Positions 51,621 to 60,871 are shown, counted from the stretch's first letter. The stretch: DNA of 64,000 bases from Rhodocyclus gracilis (GCF_009617575.1 NZ_WIXJ01000001.1:434001-498000), one strand, 5' to 3'. Numbers and translations are program-made. Notes: generated from the letters alone by a model not told the origin.

Positions 51621-54600
51621 ATGCTCGCCCGACTGATCGAATTCTCGCTGACGCAACGCCTGCTGGCGCTCGTCTTCACTGCGTTGCTCGTCGGCGCCGG
51701 CGTCGTTGCCTTCAACACCCTGCCCATCGACGCCTTCCCCGACGTGTCGACAACGCAGGTGAAGATCATCATCAAGGCGCCGGGCATGACGCCGGAAGAG
51801 GTGGAAGCACGCATCACCGCGCCCATCGAACAGGAAATGCTCGGCATCCCTAAGCAGCGCATCCTGCGCGCCGTCGCCAAATACGCGCTCACCGACATCA
51901 CCATCGATTTCGAGGACGGCACCGACATCTACTGGGCACGCCAGCAAGTCGCCGAACGCCTGGGCACGGTCTGGAAAGACCTGCCGGAACACGCCTCCGG
52001 CGGGCTGGCGCCGATCACCACGCCGCTCGGCGAAATGTACATGTTCACCATCGAGGGGCCGCTCTCGCTCGAAGAGAAACGCACGCTGCTCGACTGGACG
52101 ATCCGCCCGCAGCTGCGCACGCTGCGCGGCGTCGCCGATGTGAACTCGCTCGGCGGCTACGCGCGCGCCTTCGAGGTCAAGCCCGACCCGGCGGCGCTCA
52201 ACGCGCGTGGACTGACGCTCGACGATCTGAAGCGCGCGCTGGAAACCAACAACCGCAACGACGGCTCGGGGCGCATCGGCGAAGGCGAGGAAACGCTGCT
52301 GGTGCGTATCGAGGGCGCCATCCACACGCTCGACGACGTGCGCTCGATCGTCATCAAGGGTGCCGACTCTGCCAGCGCGCGCGGCGTCGTGCGCGTCGGC
52401 GACATCGCGCAGGTCGAAGTGGGTGCCATCACGCGCTACGGCGCCGTCACCCGCGACGGTCAGGGCGAAGCGGTCGAAGGGCTGGTGCTCGGCCTGCGCG
52501 GCGCCAACGCACGCGCGGTGGTCGATTCGGTGCGCGCCAAGCTCGCCGAGATCGCGCCGACGCTGCCGCCCGGCGTGACGATTGAACCGCTCTACGACCG
52601 CGGCAATCTCGTCGAACGTGCCGTCGGCACCGTTACCAAGGCGCTGCTCGAAGCCATCGTCCTCGTTGTCCTGCTGCTGCTCGCCTTCCTCGGCCAACTG
52701 CGGGCGGCGCTGGTCGTCGCACTGATCCTGCCGCTGTCGGCGCTTGGCACCTTCATCCTGATGAAGCTGTTCGGGCTGTCGGCCAACCTGATGAGCCTCG
52801 GCGGCCTGGCCATCGCCATCGGCATGCTCGTCGACGCGGCGGTGGTGATCGTCGAAAACGTCGAAGCGAGCCTGACGCAGGCCGGCGCGACGCGCAAGCT
52901 GCCGCTGCAACACGTCATTTACCGGGCGGTACGCGAAGTGGCGGCGCCGGTGGCCTCCGGCATCCTCATCATCGTCATCGTCTTCGTTCCGCTGCTCACC
53001 TTGCAGGGGCTGGAAGGCAAGCTCTTCATCCCGGTCGCGCTGACCATTGTCTTCGCGCTGTCTTCGTCGCTGCTGCTGGCACTGACGGTGATCCCGGCCT
53101 TCGCCTCGCTGCTGATGAAGCGCGGTGAGCCGCACGAGCCCTGGCTGATGCGCAAGCTCGACGGCCTCTATGCGCCGGCACTCAACTGGGCGCTCGCCCA
53201 CGCCCGCGCCATGATCGGCGGCGCGCTCGTCCTGCTCGTCGCAGCGGCCGGCGCCTATCTGCTGCTCGGCAAGACCTTCATGCCGACGATGGACGAAGGC
53301 GATCTTGTCATGCAGCTGGAAAAGCTGCCGTCGGTCAGCCTCGATCAGACCATCGACATCGACAGCCGCATCCAGCGGGCGATTCTCGAACGCGTGCCGG
53401 AAGTAAAGCGCATCGTCGCCCGCGCCGGCTCCGACGAACTGGGCCTCGACCCGATGGGCCTGAATCAGACCGACACCTTCCTCGTCCTCAAGCCCATCGC
53501 CGAATGGCGGCGTCCGGACAAGGAATGGCTGACCAACGAACTGCGCGTCGTCATGCAGGATTTCCCCGGCATCACCGCCAGCTTCACGCAGCCCATCGAA
53601 ATGCGCGTTGCCGAAATGCTGACTGGCGTGCGCGGCGATATTGCCGTCAAGGTCTTCGGACCCGATCTCGATGAACTGGCGCGCCTGTCGACCGCCATCG
53701 AAGCGATCCTGAAAGCAACGCCGGGCAGCGAGGACGCCTTTACGCTACGCAACGACGGCGTGCAGTACCTGCGCGTCGCCGTTGACCGCCTCGCCGCAGG
53801 CCGCCTCGGCATCGATATCGAAAGTCTGCAATCGGCGCTGAAAAGCCTGGTTGAAGGCCAACCCGCCGGGCTCGTCATCGAACCGGGGCGGCGTACGCCG
53901 GTGCTCGTGCGCGGCGAATTCGCCAACGGCAGCGGCGGCATCGCCGCCTTCAGCGCGCTGCGCGTCGCGGTGCCGGGCGGCGGCACGGTGCCTCTGGCGC
54001 AGATCGCCACCATCGAGCGCGTCGATGGCCCGGTCAAGATCGACCGCGAAGACGCGCAACGCTACGTCGTCATCCAGTCGAACGTACGCGGCCGCGATCT
54101 CGTCGGCTTTGTCGAAGAAGCCAAGAAGACCGTCGCCGCGACGCTGCCACTGCCGCCGGGCTATCGCATCGTCTGGGGCGGCCAGTTCGAGAACCAGCAG
54201 CGTGCCTCGGCGCGTCTGGCGATTGTCGTGCCGGTGGCGCTCGGTCTCATCTTCCTCCTGCTGTTCTCGACCTTCGGCTCCTTGCGACAGGCGGCGCTGG
54301 TCCTCGTGAACATCCCCTTCGCGCTGATCGGCGGCGTGTTTGCCCTGCTCGTCTCTGGCGAATACCTGTCGGTGCCGGCCTCGGTCGGCTTCATCGCCCT
54401 GCTCGGTATCGCCGTGCTCAACGGCGTGGTGATGATCACCTACTTCAACCAGCTGCGCGCGCAAGGGCTGGCGCTGGCCGAGGTGGTCGTCAGCGGCGCC
54501 CGCCGCCGTCTGCGGCCGGTACTGATGACGGCGTCGATTGCCGCCTTCGGCCTGCTGCCGCTGCTCTTTGCCAGCGGTCCCGGCTCGGAAATCCAGCGCC

Positions 54601-54746
54601 CGCTGGCCATCGTCGTCATCGGCGGGCTGCTCAGCTCAACGGCGCTGACACTGCTCTTGCTGCCGCTGCTCTACCGCCGCTTTGGCGAGGCGCCAGTGGC
54701 GAGCGCGCCGAGTGAGACCAAACGCTCCCCCGGAGAATCCGCATGA
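51621..54746 (+). CDS. Heavy-metal efflux RND pump (CzcA/CusA family)
   Basis: A 1041-residue HME-type pump with 12 membrane helices and the porter cleft. IDAFPDVSTTQVKI and GLNQTDTFLVLKP are typical of CzcA-like pumps. In TM4 the sequence reads A399-I-G-x3-D405-A-A-x4-E412-N, as in CusA, rather than the DFG-x3-DGA pattern of CzcA zinc pumps. The porter loop GVRGDIAVKVFGPD and preceding PIEMRVAEML look CzcA-like and lack the CusA methionine. So metal specificity is open. Start 2 bp after the adaptor; the stop overlaps the DUF3240 gene. Confidence 0.93.
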   Translation: MLARLIEFSLTQRLLALVFTALLVGAGVVAFNTLPIDAFPDVSTTQVKIIIKAPGMTPEEVEARITAPIEQEMLGIPKQRILRAVAKYALTDITIDFEDGTDIYWARQQVAERLGTVWKDLPEHASGGLAPITTPLGEMYMFTIEGPLSLEEKRTLLDWTIRPQLRTLRGVADVNSLGGYARAFEVKPDPAALNARGLTLDDLKRALETNNRNDGSGRIGEGEETLLVRIEGAIHTLDDVRSIVIKGADSASARGVVRVGDIAQVEVGAITRYGAVTRDGQGEAVEGLVLGLRGANARAVVDSVRAKLAEIAPTLPPGVTIEPLYDRGNLVERAVGTVTKALLEAIVLVVLLLLAFLGQLRAALVVALILPLSALGTFILMKLFGLSANLMSLGGLAIAIGMLVDAAVVIVENVEASLTQAGATRKLPLQHVIYRAVREVAAPVASGILIIVIVFVPLLTLQGLEGKLFIPVALTIVFALSSSLLLALTVIPAFASLLMKRGEPHEPWLMRKLDGLYAPALNWALAHARAMIGGALVLLVAAAGAYLLLGKTFMPTMDEGDLVMQLEKLPSVSLDQTIDIDSRIQRAILERVPEVKRIVARAGSDELGLDPMGLNQTDTFLVLKPIAEWRRPDKEWLTNELRVVMQDFPGITASFTQPIEMRVAEMLTGVRGDIAVKVFGPDLDELARLSTAIEAILKATPGSEDAFTLRNDGVQYLRVAVDRLAAGRLGIDIESLQSALKSLVEGQPAGLVIEPGRRTPVLVRGEFANGSGGIAAFSALRVAVPGGGTVPLAQIATIERVDGPVKIDREDAQRYVVIQSNVRGRDLVGFVEEAKKTVAATLPLPPGYRIVWGGQFENQQRASARLAIVVPVALGLIFLLLFSTFGSLRQAALVLVNIPFALIGGVFALLVSGEYLSVPASVGFIALLGIAVLNGVVMITYFNQLRAQGLALAEVVVSGARRRLRPVLMTASIAAFGLLPLLFASGPGSEIQRPLAIVVIGGLLSSTALTLLLLPLLYRRFGEAPVASAPSETKRSPGESA

Positions 54747-55063
54747 ACACCGCGACCACGCCCGACGTCTGCCTGACCCTCGTCGCCGCCCGCGAAATCG
54801 AGGAAATGATCATCGACGTCCTGCTCGAACACGACGACATCGTCCGCCGCTTCGGCACGCACCCGCTCGACGCCCATGGCGCCCGCATCGGCTACGCCAG
54901 CGTCGCTGAACGCGTGCGGGGCCGCGCCGAACGCAGCCAGTTCGAGCTGTTGATGGCCAACCACGACACGCCCCGCATCCTCGACGCCCTGCGCGCCCGA
55001 CTGCCGCGTGCCGACATCAGCTACTGGATCACGCCCGTGCTGGCGTACGGGAGACTCGCATGA
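54743..55063 (+). CDS. DUF3240 family small protein
   Basis: A 106-residue soluble protein, DVCLTLVAAREIEEMIIDVLLEH near the start and ISYWITPVLAYGRL at the end. DUF3240 proteins have a ferredoxin-like, PII-related fold and occur next to HME-RND pumps in Proteobacteria; the function is unproven, perhaps metal or complex sensing. The ATG and stop overlap neighbouring genes as ATGA, showing translational coupling within the efflux operon. Confidence 0.84.
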   Translation: MNTATTPDVCLTLVAAREIEEMIIDVLLEHDDIVRRFGTHPLDAHGARIGYASVAERVRGRAERSQFELLMANHDTPRILDALRARLPRADISYWITPVLAYGRLA

Positions 55064-56520
55064 GCACGCCCCCCCTCGCCGCGACACACCGCCCACGCGC
55101 GCGACCACTGACGCTGCTGCTGGCGCTGCTGCTCGGCACGGGCAGCCTCGCCAGTCACGCCGGTGCAGCCGGTCTGGCGCCGGCAACGCGTCTGCCCGTC
55201 TCGCCCGCCACGAGCGCCATGACGGCATCAGCCGGCGCGCCGGCAAGCGAAGTCGCCACCGACACCTATCCCGCCGAACTGCCGCCCGCCGCGCAGGCGA
55301 TCCTCGCCGTACGCCAGTCGCCGCAAGTCGTCGGCGCGCAGATGCAGATCGACGCCGAGATCGAGCGGCGCAACAGTCTCGAAGCCGGGCCGTACGAATG
55401 GACGGTGCGCCTTGGCCGGCAACAGCGCCGCATCGACAGCAGCGAAACGCCGTCGACCACGCAGCGCTTCCGCGAGTGGAACGCGGCGCTCGAACGCCCC
55501 GTGCGCATGCCGGGCAAAGCGACGCTCGACACCAACATCGGCGACCAGGGCGTCGCCCAGGCGCGTGCCGCACACGCCGACGCCCTGCACGAAACCGCCC
55601 GCACGCTGCTCGGCGCCTGGTTCGTCTGGCTGCGCGAAAGCGAAACGGCGCGCCAGTGGCAACAGCAGACCGATTCGCTGCTCGCGCAGCAGCAAGCCAC
55701 TGCCCGGCGCGTGCAACTCGGCGACGGCGCACGACTGGAATTGCTGCAAGCCGAGGCCGCCGCCGCGCAAGCACGCGCCGCACTGGAGCAAGCCCGCCGC
55801 CGCACCGCCGTCGCGGCCGCCGAGCTGCGCGCGCGCTTCCCGGCCATCGTCCTGCCGACGTCGGCGCCCATCCCCGGCCTGCCGCAACCGCCGAGCGGCA
55901 GCGCCGGACAGTGGCGCGAGCATCTGCTCGAACACAACCACGAGCTGCGACTGGCGCGCGCCGAAACGCAGCAGGCACGACTCGCCGCCCGGCGCAGCGA
56001 CGCCGAGCGCGTGCCCGACCCGACCATCGGCGTGCACGTCGGCGGCGAACGCAGCGGCGAAGAACGCCTTACCGGCTTCACCTTGAGCATCCCGCTGCCC
56101 GGCGGCGCCCGCTCGGCGAACGCGCGCCGCGACACCGCGCTTGTCGGTGTCGCGGCGCAACGCGAAGCCGCCGTCACCGCCAAGGTCGCCGCCGAGATCG
56201 CCTCAGCCTTGGCCGGCGCGGACACCGCCTACGCCGCCTGGCAAAGCGCCGAAAATGCCGCGCGCGGGCTGGAAGACGCCGCCCGCCTGACAGCGCGTGC
56301 GCGCAGCCTTGGCGAAGCCTCACTCAACGACGTCCTGCTGGCGCAGCGCTTGGCCAACGACGCCCGTCTGGCCGCCAACAGCGCCCGCCTCGACGCCCAG
56401 GAAGCCCGCTGCCGCCTGCTGCTCGACACCCACCAACTCTGGGCCTACGGTGACGAAGGGGACGAGGAAGATGAGTGCGAGGCAGCCGCCGACGCGCAAA
56501 ACGCCCGCGCCATGCGCTGA
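55060..56520 (+). CDS. Outer-membrane efflux channel (TolC/CzcC type)
   Basis: A 486-residue OEP-family protein. A signal peptide (about 1-40, TLLLALLLGTGSLASHAGA) precedes the two alpha-helical repeats; long Ala/Gln/Arg-rich helices span 180-280 and 330-450. It forms the trimeric exit duct with the pump and adaptor. The last 20 residues are acidic (GDEGDEEDECEAAAD), an unusual C-terminus. The start overlaps DUF3240 as ATGA. Confidence 0.88.
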   Translation: MSTPPLAATHRPRARPLTLLLALLLGTGSLASHAGAAGLAPATRLPVSPATSAMTASAGAPASEVATDTYPAELPPAAQAILAVRQSPQVVGAQMQIDAEIERRNSLEAGPYEWTVRLGRQQRRIDSSETPSTTQRFREWNAALERPVRMPGKATLDTNIGDQGVAQARAAHADALHETARTLLGAWFVWLRESETARQWQQQTDSLLAQQQATARRVQLGDGARLELLQAEAAAAQARAALEQARRRTAVAAAELRARFPAIVLPTSAPIPGLPQPPSGSAGQWREHLLEHNHELRLARAETQQARLAARRSDAERVPDPTIGVHVGGERSGEERLTGFTLSIPLPGGARSANARRDTALVGVAAQREAAVTAKVAAEIASALAGADTAYAAWQSAENAARGLEDAARLTARARSLGEASLNDVLLAQRLANDARLAANSARLDAQEARCRLLLDTHQLWAYGDEGDEEDECEAAADAQNARAMR

Positions 56521-56861
56521 GTGGCCGCCAGGAGGCCGCGCGACCTTCTCCGCCGTAGCGAAAGCAGCGAACGCAGCCGAAAGTGCAGCCCTCGCCACCG
56601 GGCGCCACCGTGCCTCACCATGCTCCAACGATTCTTCCGTCACGTACGATGCCGTACAGACGCCGCCGCCTCGCGTTCGCGACACTGTCCCGGTCATCGC
56701 AGCATCGCCGGTCGCCACCCCATTCACCGGCGGCCGAAATACCGGCGGGGACGCACGCCGCTGGCGTTGCCCCCTCTCCCTGAAACGCGGCCACATCGGC
56801 CGAAACGTTTCATCACGCTGTCGCTCGCTCCGGGCTCGCTTCCGGGGCCGGGGAGCCTTCC
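56521..56861. other. Gene-poor segment after the efflux operon
   Basis: In 341 bp no ORF looks real. A 66-codon ATG ORF at 56583-56783 is Arg/Pro/Ser-rich and resembles a GC shadow. I see no terminator with a T-run. A GGGGAG sequence around 56849-56854 precedes the GTG of the next small ORF. Confidence 0.5.
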
Positions 56862-57095
56862 GTGGGCTATTTCACTGCCGTCATTCCGCCGCCACCGCCG
56901 CACGAAACGGCGCTCCCTGCGCTGTCGCAGCTGCGCCGACTGGCCGAAAACGCACTGGTCGTGCTGTTTGTGGCGATCTTCATGGTGCTGCACTGCGCCC
57001 CGCTGCGCGCAGCCGACAGCGGTGCTTGCCGCGTGGCAATGGCTGCCGACGCTGCCGACCGTGCGGCGCCAGTGTGCCGGCAAAGCCCGCAATGA
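56862..57095 (+). CDS. Small putative membrane protein of unknown function
   Basis: A 77-codon ORF with GTG start and one hydrophobic segment (ALVVLFVAIFMVLHCAP, about residues 32-48), followed by a short Cys-containing tail (DSGACRVAM, VCRQSPQ). A GGGGAG ribosome-binding site lies about eight bases before the start. The stop overlaps the ATG of the next ORF (ATGA, 57092-57095). Coupling and a membrane segment favour a real gene, but the composition could also be a shadow. No family recognised. Confidence 0.4.
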   Translation: MGYFTAVIPPPPPHETALPALSQLRRLAENALVVLFVAIFMVLHCAPLRAADSGACRVAMAADAADRAAPVCRQSPQ

Positions 57096-57445
57096 CCGTC
57101 ACCTTCCTGCCACCGCCGCCGCGCCGCTTCGCCGCACTACATGGCGCCTGCGCCGACTGGCAGCCGCTCGTTGCAGCGCCTTTGCCTGCCCTCGAAGCGC
57201 CTCTGCCAGCCGACACGCCAACGCCGCCGTTAACAGCGCCGCCCGCTGCCAGCACGCTGATCGCGGCAGCACCGATCGCCGAAATCGACATTCCCCCCCT
57301 CATCAACGCCGCGCCCAGCGCAGCGAAGACACGCCTCGACGCGCCCCTTGTTGCCTCCGCAGCGCCCGCGCTGGGCGAGGCGACGCCCCGCATTGTGGCC
57401 GATGCATTGACACCGGCTTTCAAGACTATCGACACCCGGCCATAA
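57092..57445 (+). CDS. Proline/alanine-rich small ORF of unknown function
   Basis: A 117-codon ORF rich in Pro and Ala (FLPPPPRRFAALHGACADW near the start, then alternating Ala/Pro/Leu) with a more ordered part APIAEIDIPPLINAAPS. It begins at the ATGA overlap with the preceding ORF. There is no signal peptide. It resembles linker or low-complexity proteins, and no function can be given. Confidence 0.38.
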   Translation: MTVTFLPPPPRRFAALHGACADWQPLVAAPLPALEAPLPADTPTPPLTAPPAASTLIAAAPIAEIDIPPLINAAPSAAKTRLDAPLVASAAPALGEATPRIVADALTPAFKTIDTRP

Positions 57446-57490
57446 CGCCACCAGCGAGTTGCCTTTGCGGCAAGACGCGCCTCGCAAATA

Positions 57491-57496
57491 TTGACA
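57491..57496 (+). promoter_or_regulatory. -35 box candidate for the LysR regulator gene
   Basis: A perfect TTGACA lies 46 bp before the ATG of the LysR gene. The best -10 options (AAGACT at 17 bp or GACTAT at 19 bp spacing) are weak. Activator-dependent transcription would explain this. Confidence 0.35.
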
Positions 57497-57541
57497 ATAG
57501 CCACCCAAAAGCAAAGACTATTTCCTCAAAGGAAACAGTCA

Positions 57542-58687
57542 ATGCCCCAAAATCACCCAACCCCAGCCTCTGCAGCGCCCCGCGCCAGCGAAACGCCCGA
57601 ACAAAGTACCGACGAGGTGTCGCTGCTGAATCATCTGGGCGAAATGGCGGTGTTCGCCCGCGTGCTAGAGGCCGGCAGCTTTTCCGCCGCCGCGCGGCAA
57701 CTCGCCCTCAGCACCTCAGCGGTCAGCAAGCAGATCGGCCGTCTCGAACACGCGCTTGGCGTTCGTCTCCTGAACCGCAGCACGCGCGCGCTGAGCCTCA
57801 CCGACGCCGGACGCGCCGTACATACCCACTGCGCGCAACTCGTCGCCGCCGCCAACAGCGCCCGAGACGCCGCCAAGGGCCAGGGTGCTGCTCCCGCCGG
57901 GCGTCTGCGCATCAGCGCCCCCATCGCCTACGGCACGCAGCACATCGCCGCCGCGCTGCCAGGCTTTCTCGCCCGGTACCCGCAGATTGAGGTCGAACTC
58001 GTGCTGCTCGACCGAGCGGTCGATGCGCAGGCAGAGGGCTTCGATCTGATCATTCAGCACAGCGCGCCAGGCGACGGAAGTCTCGTCAGCCGACCGCTCG
58101 CGGCGAGTGAAACCGTCGTCTGCGCCGCTCCTGCCTATCTGGCACAGCGCGACAGGCCCGGCCAGCCGGAAGAGCTTGCCGCGCATAACTGCCTGCGCGA
58201 GAGCCACGCTCACAGCGAACTCTGGCGCTTCATACCCCGACACGATGCGGGCAAGACCGACGTCCAGACCATCAGGGTCAGCGGTAACTACCGCGTGAAC
58301 AGCCACGCAGCGATCGTCGCCGCCGCCCTGGCCGGGATCGGCATCGCCCGTCTGCCACGTCGCTGCGTAGCCGACGAGCTTGCCAAAGGCAGCTTGTGCG
58401 AACTGCTGCCCAACTGGCGCACGCCCGACGTGCCGGCCTACGCCGTAGGCCCTGCATTTGAGGCACGCCCCCCGTTCGCCGCCGAGCGCTCCAGCGGCGC
58501 CGCCATCCGCGCCTTCATCGAGCACCTGCTGGCTTACGATGCCGCCCAAGCGCAGATCATGGCGGCGGCGACCACCGAAGCGCCAATCGCGCCTGATGTG
58601 CCCGGCGCCCCCGGAACACCTGCCGACACGAGCAAGCCCGCGCACGATGGCCGCGCTTTCGTACGCCCGTCCTGGATGGGCTGGTAG
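57542..58687 (+). CDS. LysR-family transcriptional regulator
   Basis: A 381-residue LysR protein. The N-terminal HTH (about 30-90; FARVLEAGSFSAAARQLALSTS) and the effector domain (about 115-325) are clear. An unstructured N-terminal extension (1-28) and a Pro/Ala-rich C-terminal tail (about 335-381) flank them. ATG 57542 has AAAGGA upstream; the TTG at 57491 would extend it through the -35 box. It sits 10 bp before a response regulator gene and is the likely first gene of that set. Ligand and targets are unknown. Confidence 0.9.
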   Translation: MPQNHPTPASAAPRASETPEQSTDEVSLLNHLGEMAVFARVLEAGSFSAAARQLALSTSAVSKQIGRLEHALGVRLLNRSTRALSLTDAGRAVHTHCAQLVAAANSARDAAKGQGAAPAGRLRISAPIAYGTQHIAAALPGFLARYPQIEVELVLLDRAVDAQAEGFDLIIQHSAPGDGSLVSRPLAASETVVCAAPAYLAQRDRPGQPEELAAHNCLRESHAHSELWRFIPRHDAGKTDVQTIRVSGNYRVNSHAAIVAAALAGIGIARLPRRCVADELAKGSLCELLPNWRTPDVPAYAVGPAFEARPPFAAERSSGAAIRAFIEHLLAYDAAQAQIMAAATTEAPIAPDVPGAPGTPADTSKPAHDGRAFVRPSWMGW

Positions 58688-58697
58688 GGGCGACGTC

Positions 58698-59348
58698 ATG
58701 CGACTGCTCATCGTCGAAGACGACCCTCTCCTTGGCGACGGCATGCAGGCCGGCTTCAGCGTGAACTGGGTACACGACGGACGTGCCGCTGAAGCGGCAC
58801 TCGCCAGCGAAGGCTACTCGGCACTGGTACTCGACCTCGGCCTGCCCGGCGAGCCGGATGGACTGGCGCTACTGGCGGCGCTACGCCGGCGCGGGGCGGC
58901 GCTGCCGACATTGATCGTCACCGCGCGCGACACAGTCGCCGACAAACTCGCCGGACTCGATGGCGGTGCCGACGACTACCTCGTCAAACCTTTTGACCTC
59001 GACGAACTGGCGGCGCGCCTGCGCGCGCTGATCCGCCGCAGCCACGGCCGGCCAACGGCGCGCATCGTGCACGGCGAAATGGAGGTCGACGTTGCGGCAC
59101 GGCAGGCGACGCTGCGTGGAGCGCCCGTCGAACTCTCGGCGCGCGAATTCGCCCTCCTGGAAGCCCTGCTCGAACATCGCGGACGCGTCATGCCGCGCGC
59201 CCGCCTCGAAACGCTGATCTACGGCTGGAATGAAGAGCCGGAGAGCAACGCCGTCGAAGTGCACATCCACCATCTGCGCCGCAAACTCGGCAGCACGCTG
59301 ATCCGCACCGTGCGCGGCGTCGGCTACACCATCGACCCGACGCCATGA
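58698..59348 (+). CDS. OmpR/PmrA-family response regulator (QseB-like), shortened receiver
   Basis: A 216-residue regulator with a receiver (about 1-110; phospho-acceptor Asp46 in LVLDLGLPG, Lys in YLVKPFDLDE) and a winged-helix DNA-binding domain ending SNAVEVHIHHLRRKLG and IRTVRGVGYTI, close to QseB/PmrA. Compared with family members, where helix 1 reads as GDG-xxAGLxxxGF, this protein has GDGMQAGFSVNW. That lacks five residues, so Asp is at 46 rather than about 51. Function may be altered. Start set by MRLLIVEDD; the upstream in-frame extension lies in LysR. Confidence 0.92.
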   Translation: MRLLIVEDDPLLGDGMQAGFSVNWVHDGRAAEAALASEGYSALVLDLGLPGEPDGLALLAALRRRGAALPTLIVTARDTVADKLAGLDGGADDYLVKPFDLDELAARLRALIRRSHGRPTARIVHGEMEVDVAARQATLRGAPVELSAREFALLEALLEHRGRVMPRARLETLIYGWNEEPESNAVEVHIHHLRRKLGSTLIRTVRGVGYTIDPTP

Positions 59349-60871
59349 CTCCAGCAGTGGCGCAACCGCCCCCAACGAACACCACGCCCGCACACACCGC
59401 GTCCGGCCAGCACGACGCTGACAGCACGACCGGCCATGCGCGCTTCTCCCTGCGCGGACGGCTGCTGTGGCTGCTGCTGTCGGCGATTGCCGGTCTCTGG
59501 CTGCTCATCGCGCTCGCTGTTTTCGTGCGCGCCCATGATGTCGCCGACGAGCTTTTCGACGCGCAAATGCGGCAAATGGCGAGCAGCCTGCTCGATACCA
59601 GCGCCGCCGGCCCCGACGCCCTGCCCACTTCGCTCGAAGCGGTGGCGGCAGGGCGCGCACCGGCGCTCGTCTTCCAGCTGTGGCGCCGCAACGTGACGAC
59701 CGATGGCCGACATGAAGAAGCGCCAACGCTGCTGGTGCACTCGAAGGCCGCCCCCCACACGCCGCTCATCGACGGCGAGGGCTTTCGCGAGCAGCAATGG
59801 GGCGGCGAACTCTGGCGCTTCTACAGCCTGCGCGACGCCAGCGGGCGCTACGAAGCGCAGATCGGACAGCAGCACGACGTCCGCTACGCCCTCGCCCGCG
59901 CCGCCGCCGGCCGCATGCTGATTCCGTTGCTGGCCGGGTTGCCGCTGCTGGCCTTGGCCATCTGGCTGGCCATCGGCCACGCCCTGCGACCGCTATCGGC
60001 GCTCGCCGCCGCCGTCAGCGCCCGCCGTCCGGACCAACTCGACCCCATCCCCGTCAGCGCACCGCCGGCCGAAGTGTCACCGCTGATCGACGCGCTGAAT
60101 GGCCTCTTCGAGCGCATCCATCGCACCCTCGATAACGAACGCCAGTTCACCGCCAACGCCGCACACGAACTGCGCACGCCGCTGGCCGCCCTGAAAACGC
60201 AGGCGCAAGTCGCCCTGCGCGCCGAGAGCGAAGGCGAGCGCCGCGAGAGCCCCGTCCCCGAACGGCGGCATGCCCTTGAACAGGTGATCGCCGGCGTCGA
60301 CCGGATGACGCGCCTCACCGAACAACTGCTCCTGCTCGCCCGCCTCGACCCCGAACACACAGCGCTGGCGCGGCAACACGTCGACCTCGCCGCCATCGCT
60401 GTAGACGTTTGCGCCCTGCTCGACGCCAAAGCGAGAACGCATGCCGTCGAACTCGCCTTCGTCACCGACAGCGACGCCGCGCCACACGCGCCACACGGCG
60501 CCAGCATCTTCATCGAGGGCGTTGGCGACCTGCTCGCCGCGCTGCTGCGCAATCTCATCGAGAACGCCATCCAGCACGCTCGCGTCGGCGGCACGGTAGA
60601 TGTCAGCCTGCGCCAAGACGGCAAAACGATTGAGCTCGACGTCGATGACGACGGCCCCGGCATCCCCGAAGCGCAGCGCGCGCAGGCGCTCGAACGCTTC
60701 GAGCGCCTCGGCGAACGCGGCGGTGGCGGCAGCGGACTCGGGCTGTCGATTGCCGCCCGCATCGTCGCCCTGCACGGCGGGCAGCTCGATCTGGCCGAGA
60801 GCCCGGCAGGCGGGCTGCGCGCCCGTGTGCGCCTGCCGGTGACGCACGGCACCGCCTGCCCACCCCGCTAG
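59345..60871 (+). CDS. Sensor histidine kinase (QseC-like)
   Basis: A 508-residue membrane kinase. Two hydrophobic helices (about 40-60 and 195-215) enclose a periplasmic 2CSK_N-like sensor. HAMP and HisKA follow with His274 in AAHELRTPLAA, then ATPase boxes NLIENAIQHA (N), DVDDDGPGIPEA (G1) and GSGLGLSIAARIV (G2). It overlaps the regulator stop as ATGA, so the pair is translated together. It probably phosphorylates the QseB-like regulator in response to a metal or peptide; the signal is unknown. The first 30 residues are low-complexity. Confidence 0.93.
   Translation: MTPAVAQPPPTNTTPAHTASGQHDADSTTGHARFSLRGRLLWLLLSAIAGLWLLIALAVFVRAHDVADELFDAQMRQMASSLLDTSAAGPDALPTSLEAVAAGRAPALVFQLWRRNVTTDGRHEEAPTLLVHSKAAPHTPLIDGEGFREQQWGGELWRFYSLRDASGRYEAQIGQQHDVRYALARAAAGRMLIPLLAGLPLLALAIWLAIGHALRPLSALAAAVSARRPDQLDPIPVSAPPAEVSPLIDALNGLFERIHRTLDNERQFTANAAHELRTPLAALKTQAQVALRAESEGERRESPVPERRHALEQVIAGVDRMTRLTEQLLLLARLDPEHTALARQHVDLAAIAVDVCALLDAKARTHAVELAFVTDSDAAPHAPHGASIFIEGVGDLLAALLRNLIENAIQHARVGGTVDVSLRQDGKTIELDVDDDGPGIPEAQRAQALERFERLGERGGGGSGLGLSIAARIVALHGGQLDLAESPAGGLRARVRLPVTHGTACPPR

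Noticed and set aside
51480-53201. A 573-codon minus-strand ORF antisense to the RND pump
   Set aside because: Arg/Gln/Asp-rich with no domain; the pump gene on the other strand is clear.
56521-57990. A 489-codon GTG ORF running from the efflux channel into the LysR gene
   Set aside because: It overlaps the clear LysR frame and is Arg/Pro-rich throughout, so it is a GC shadow.
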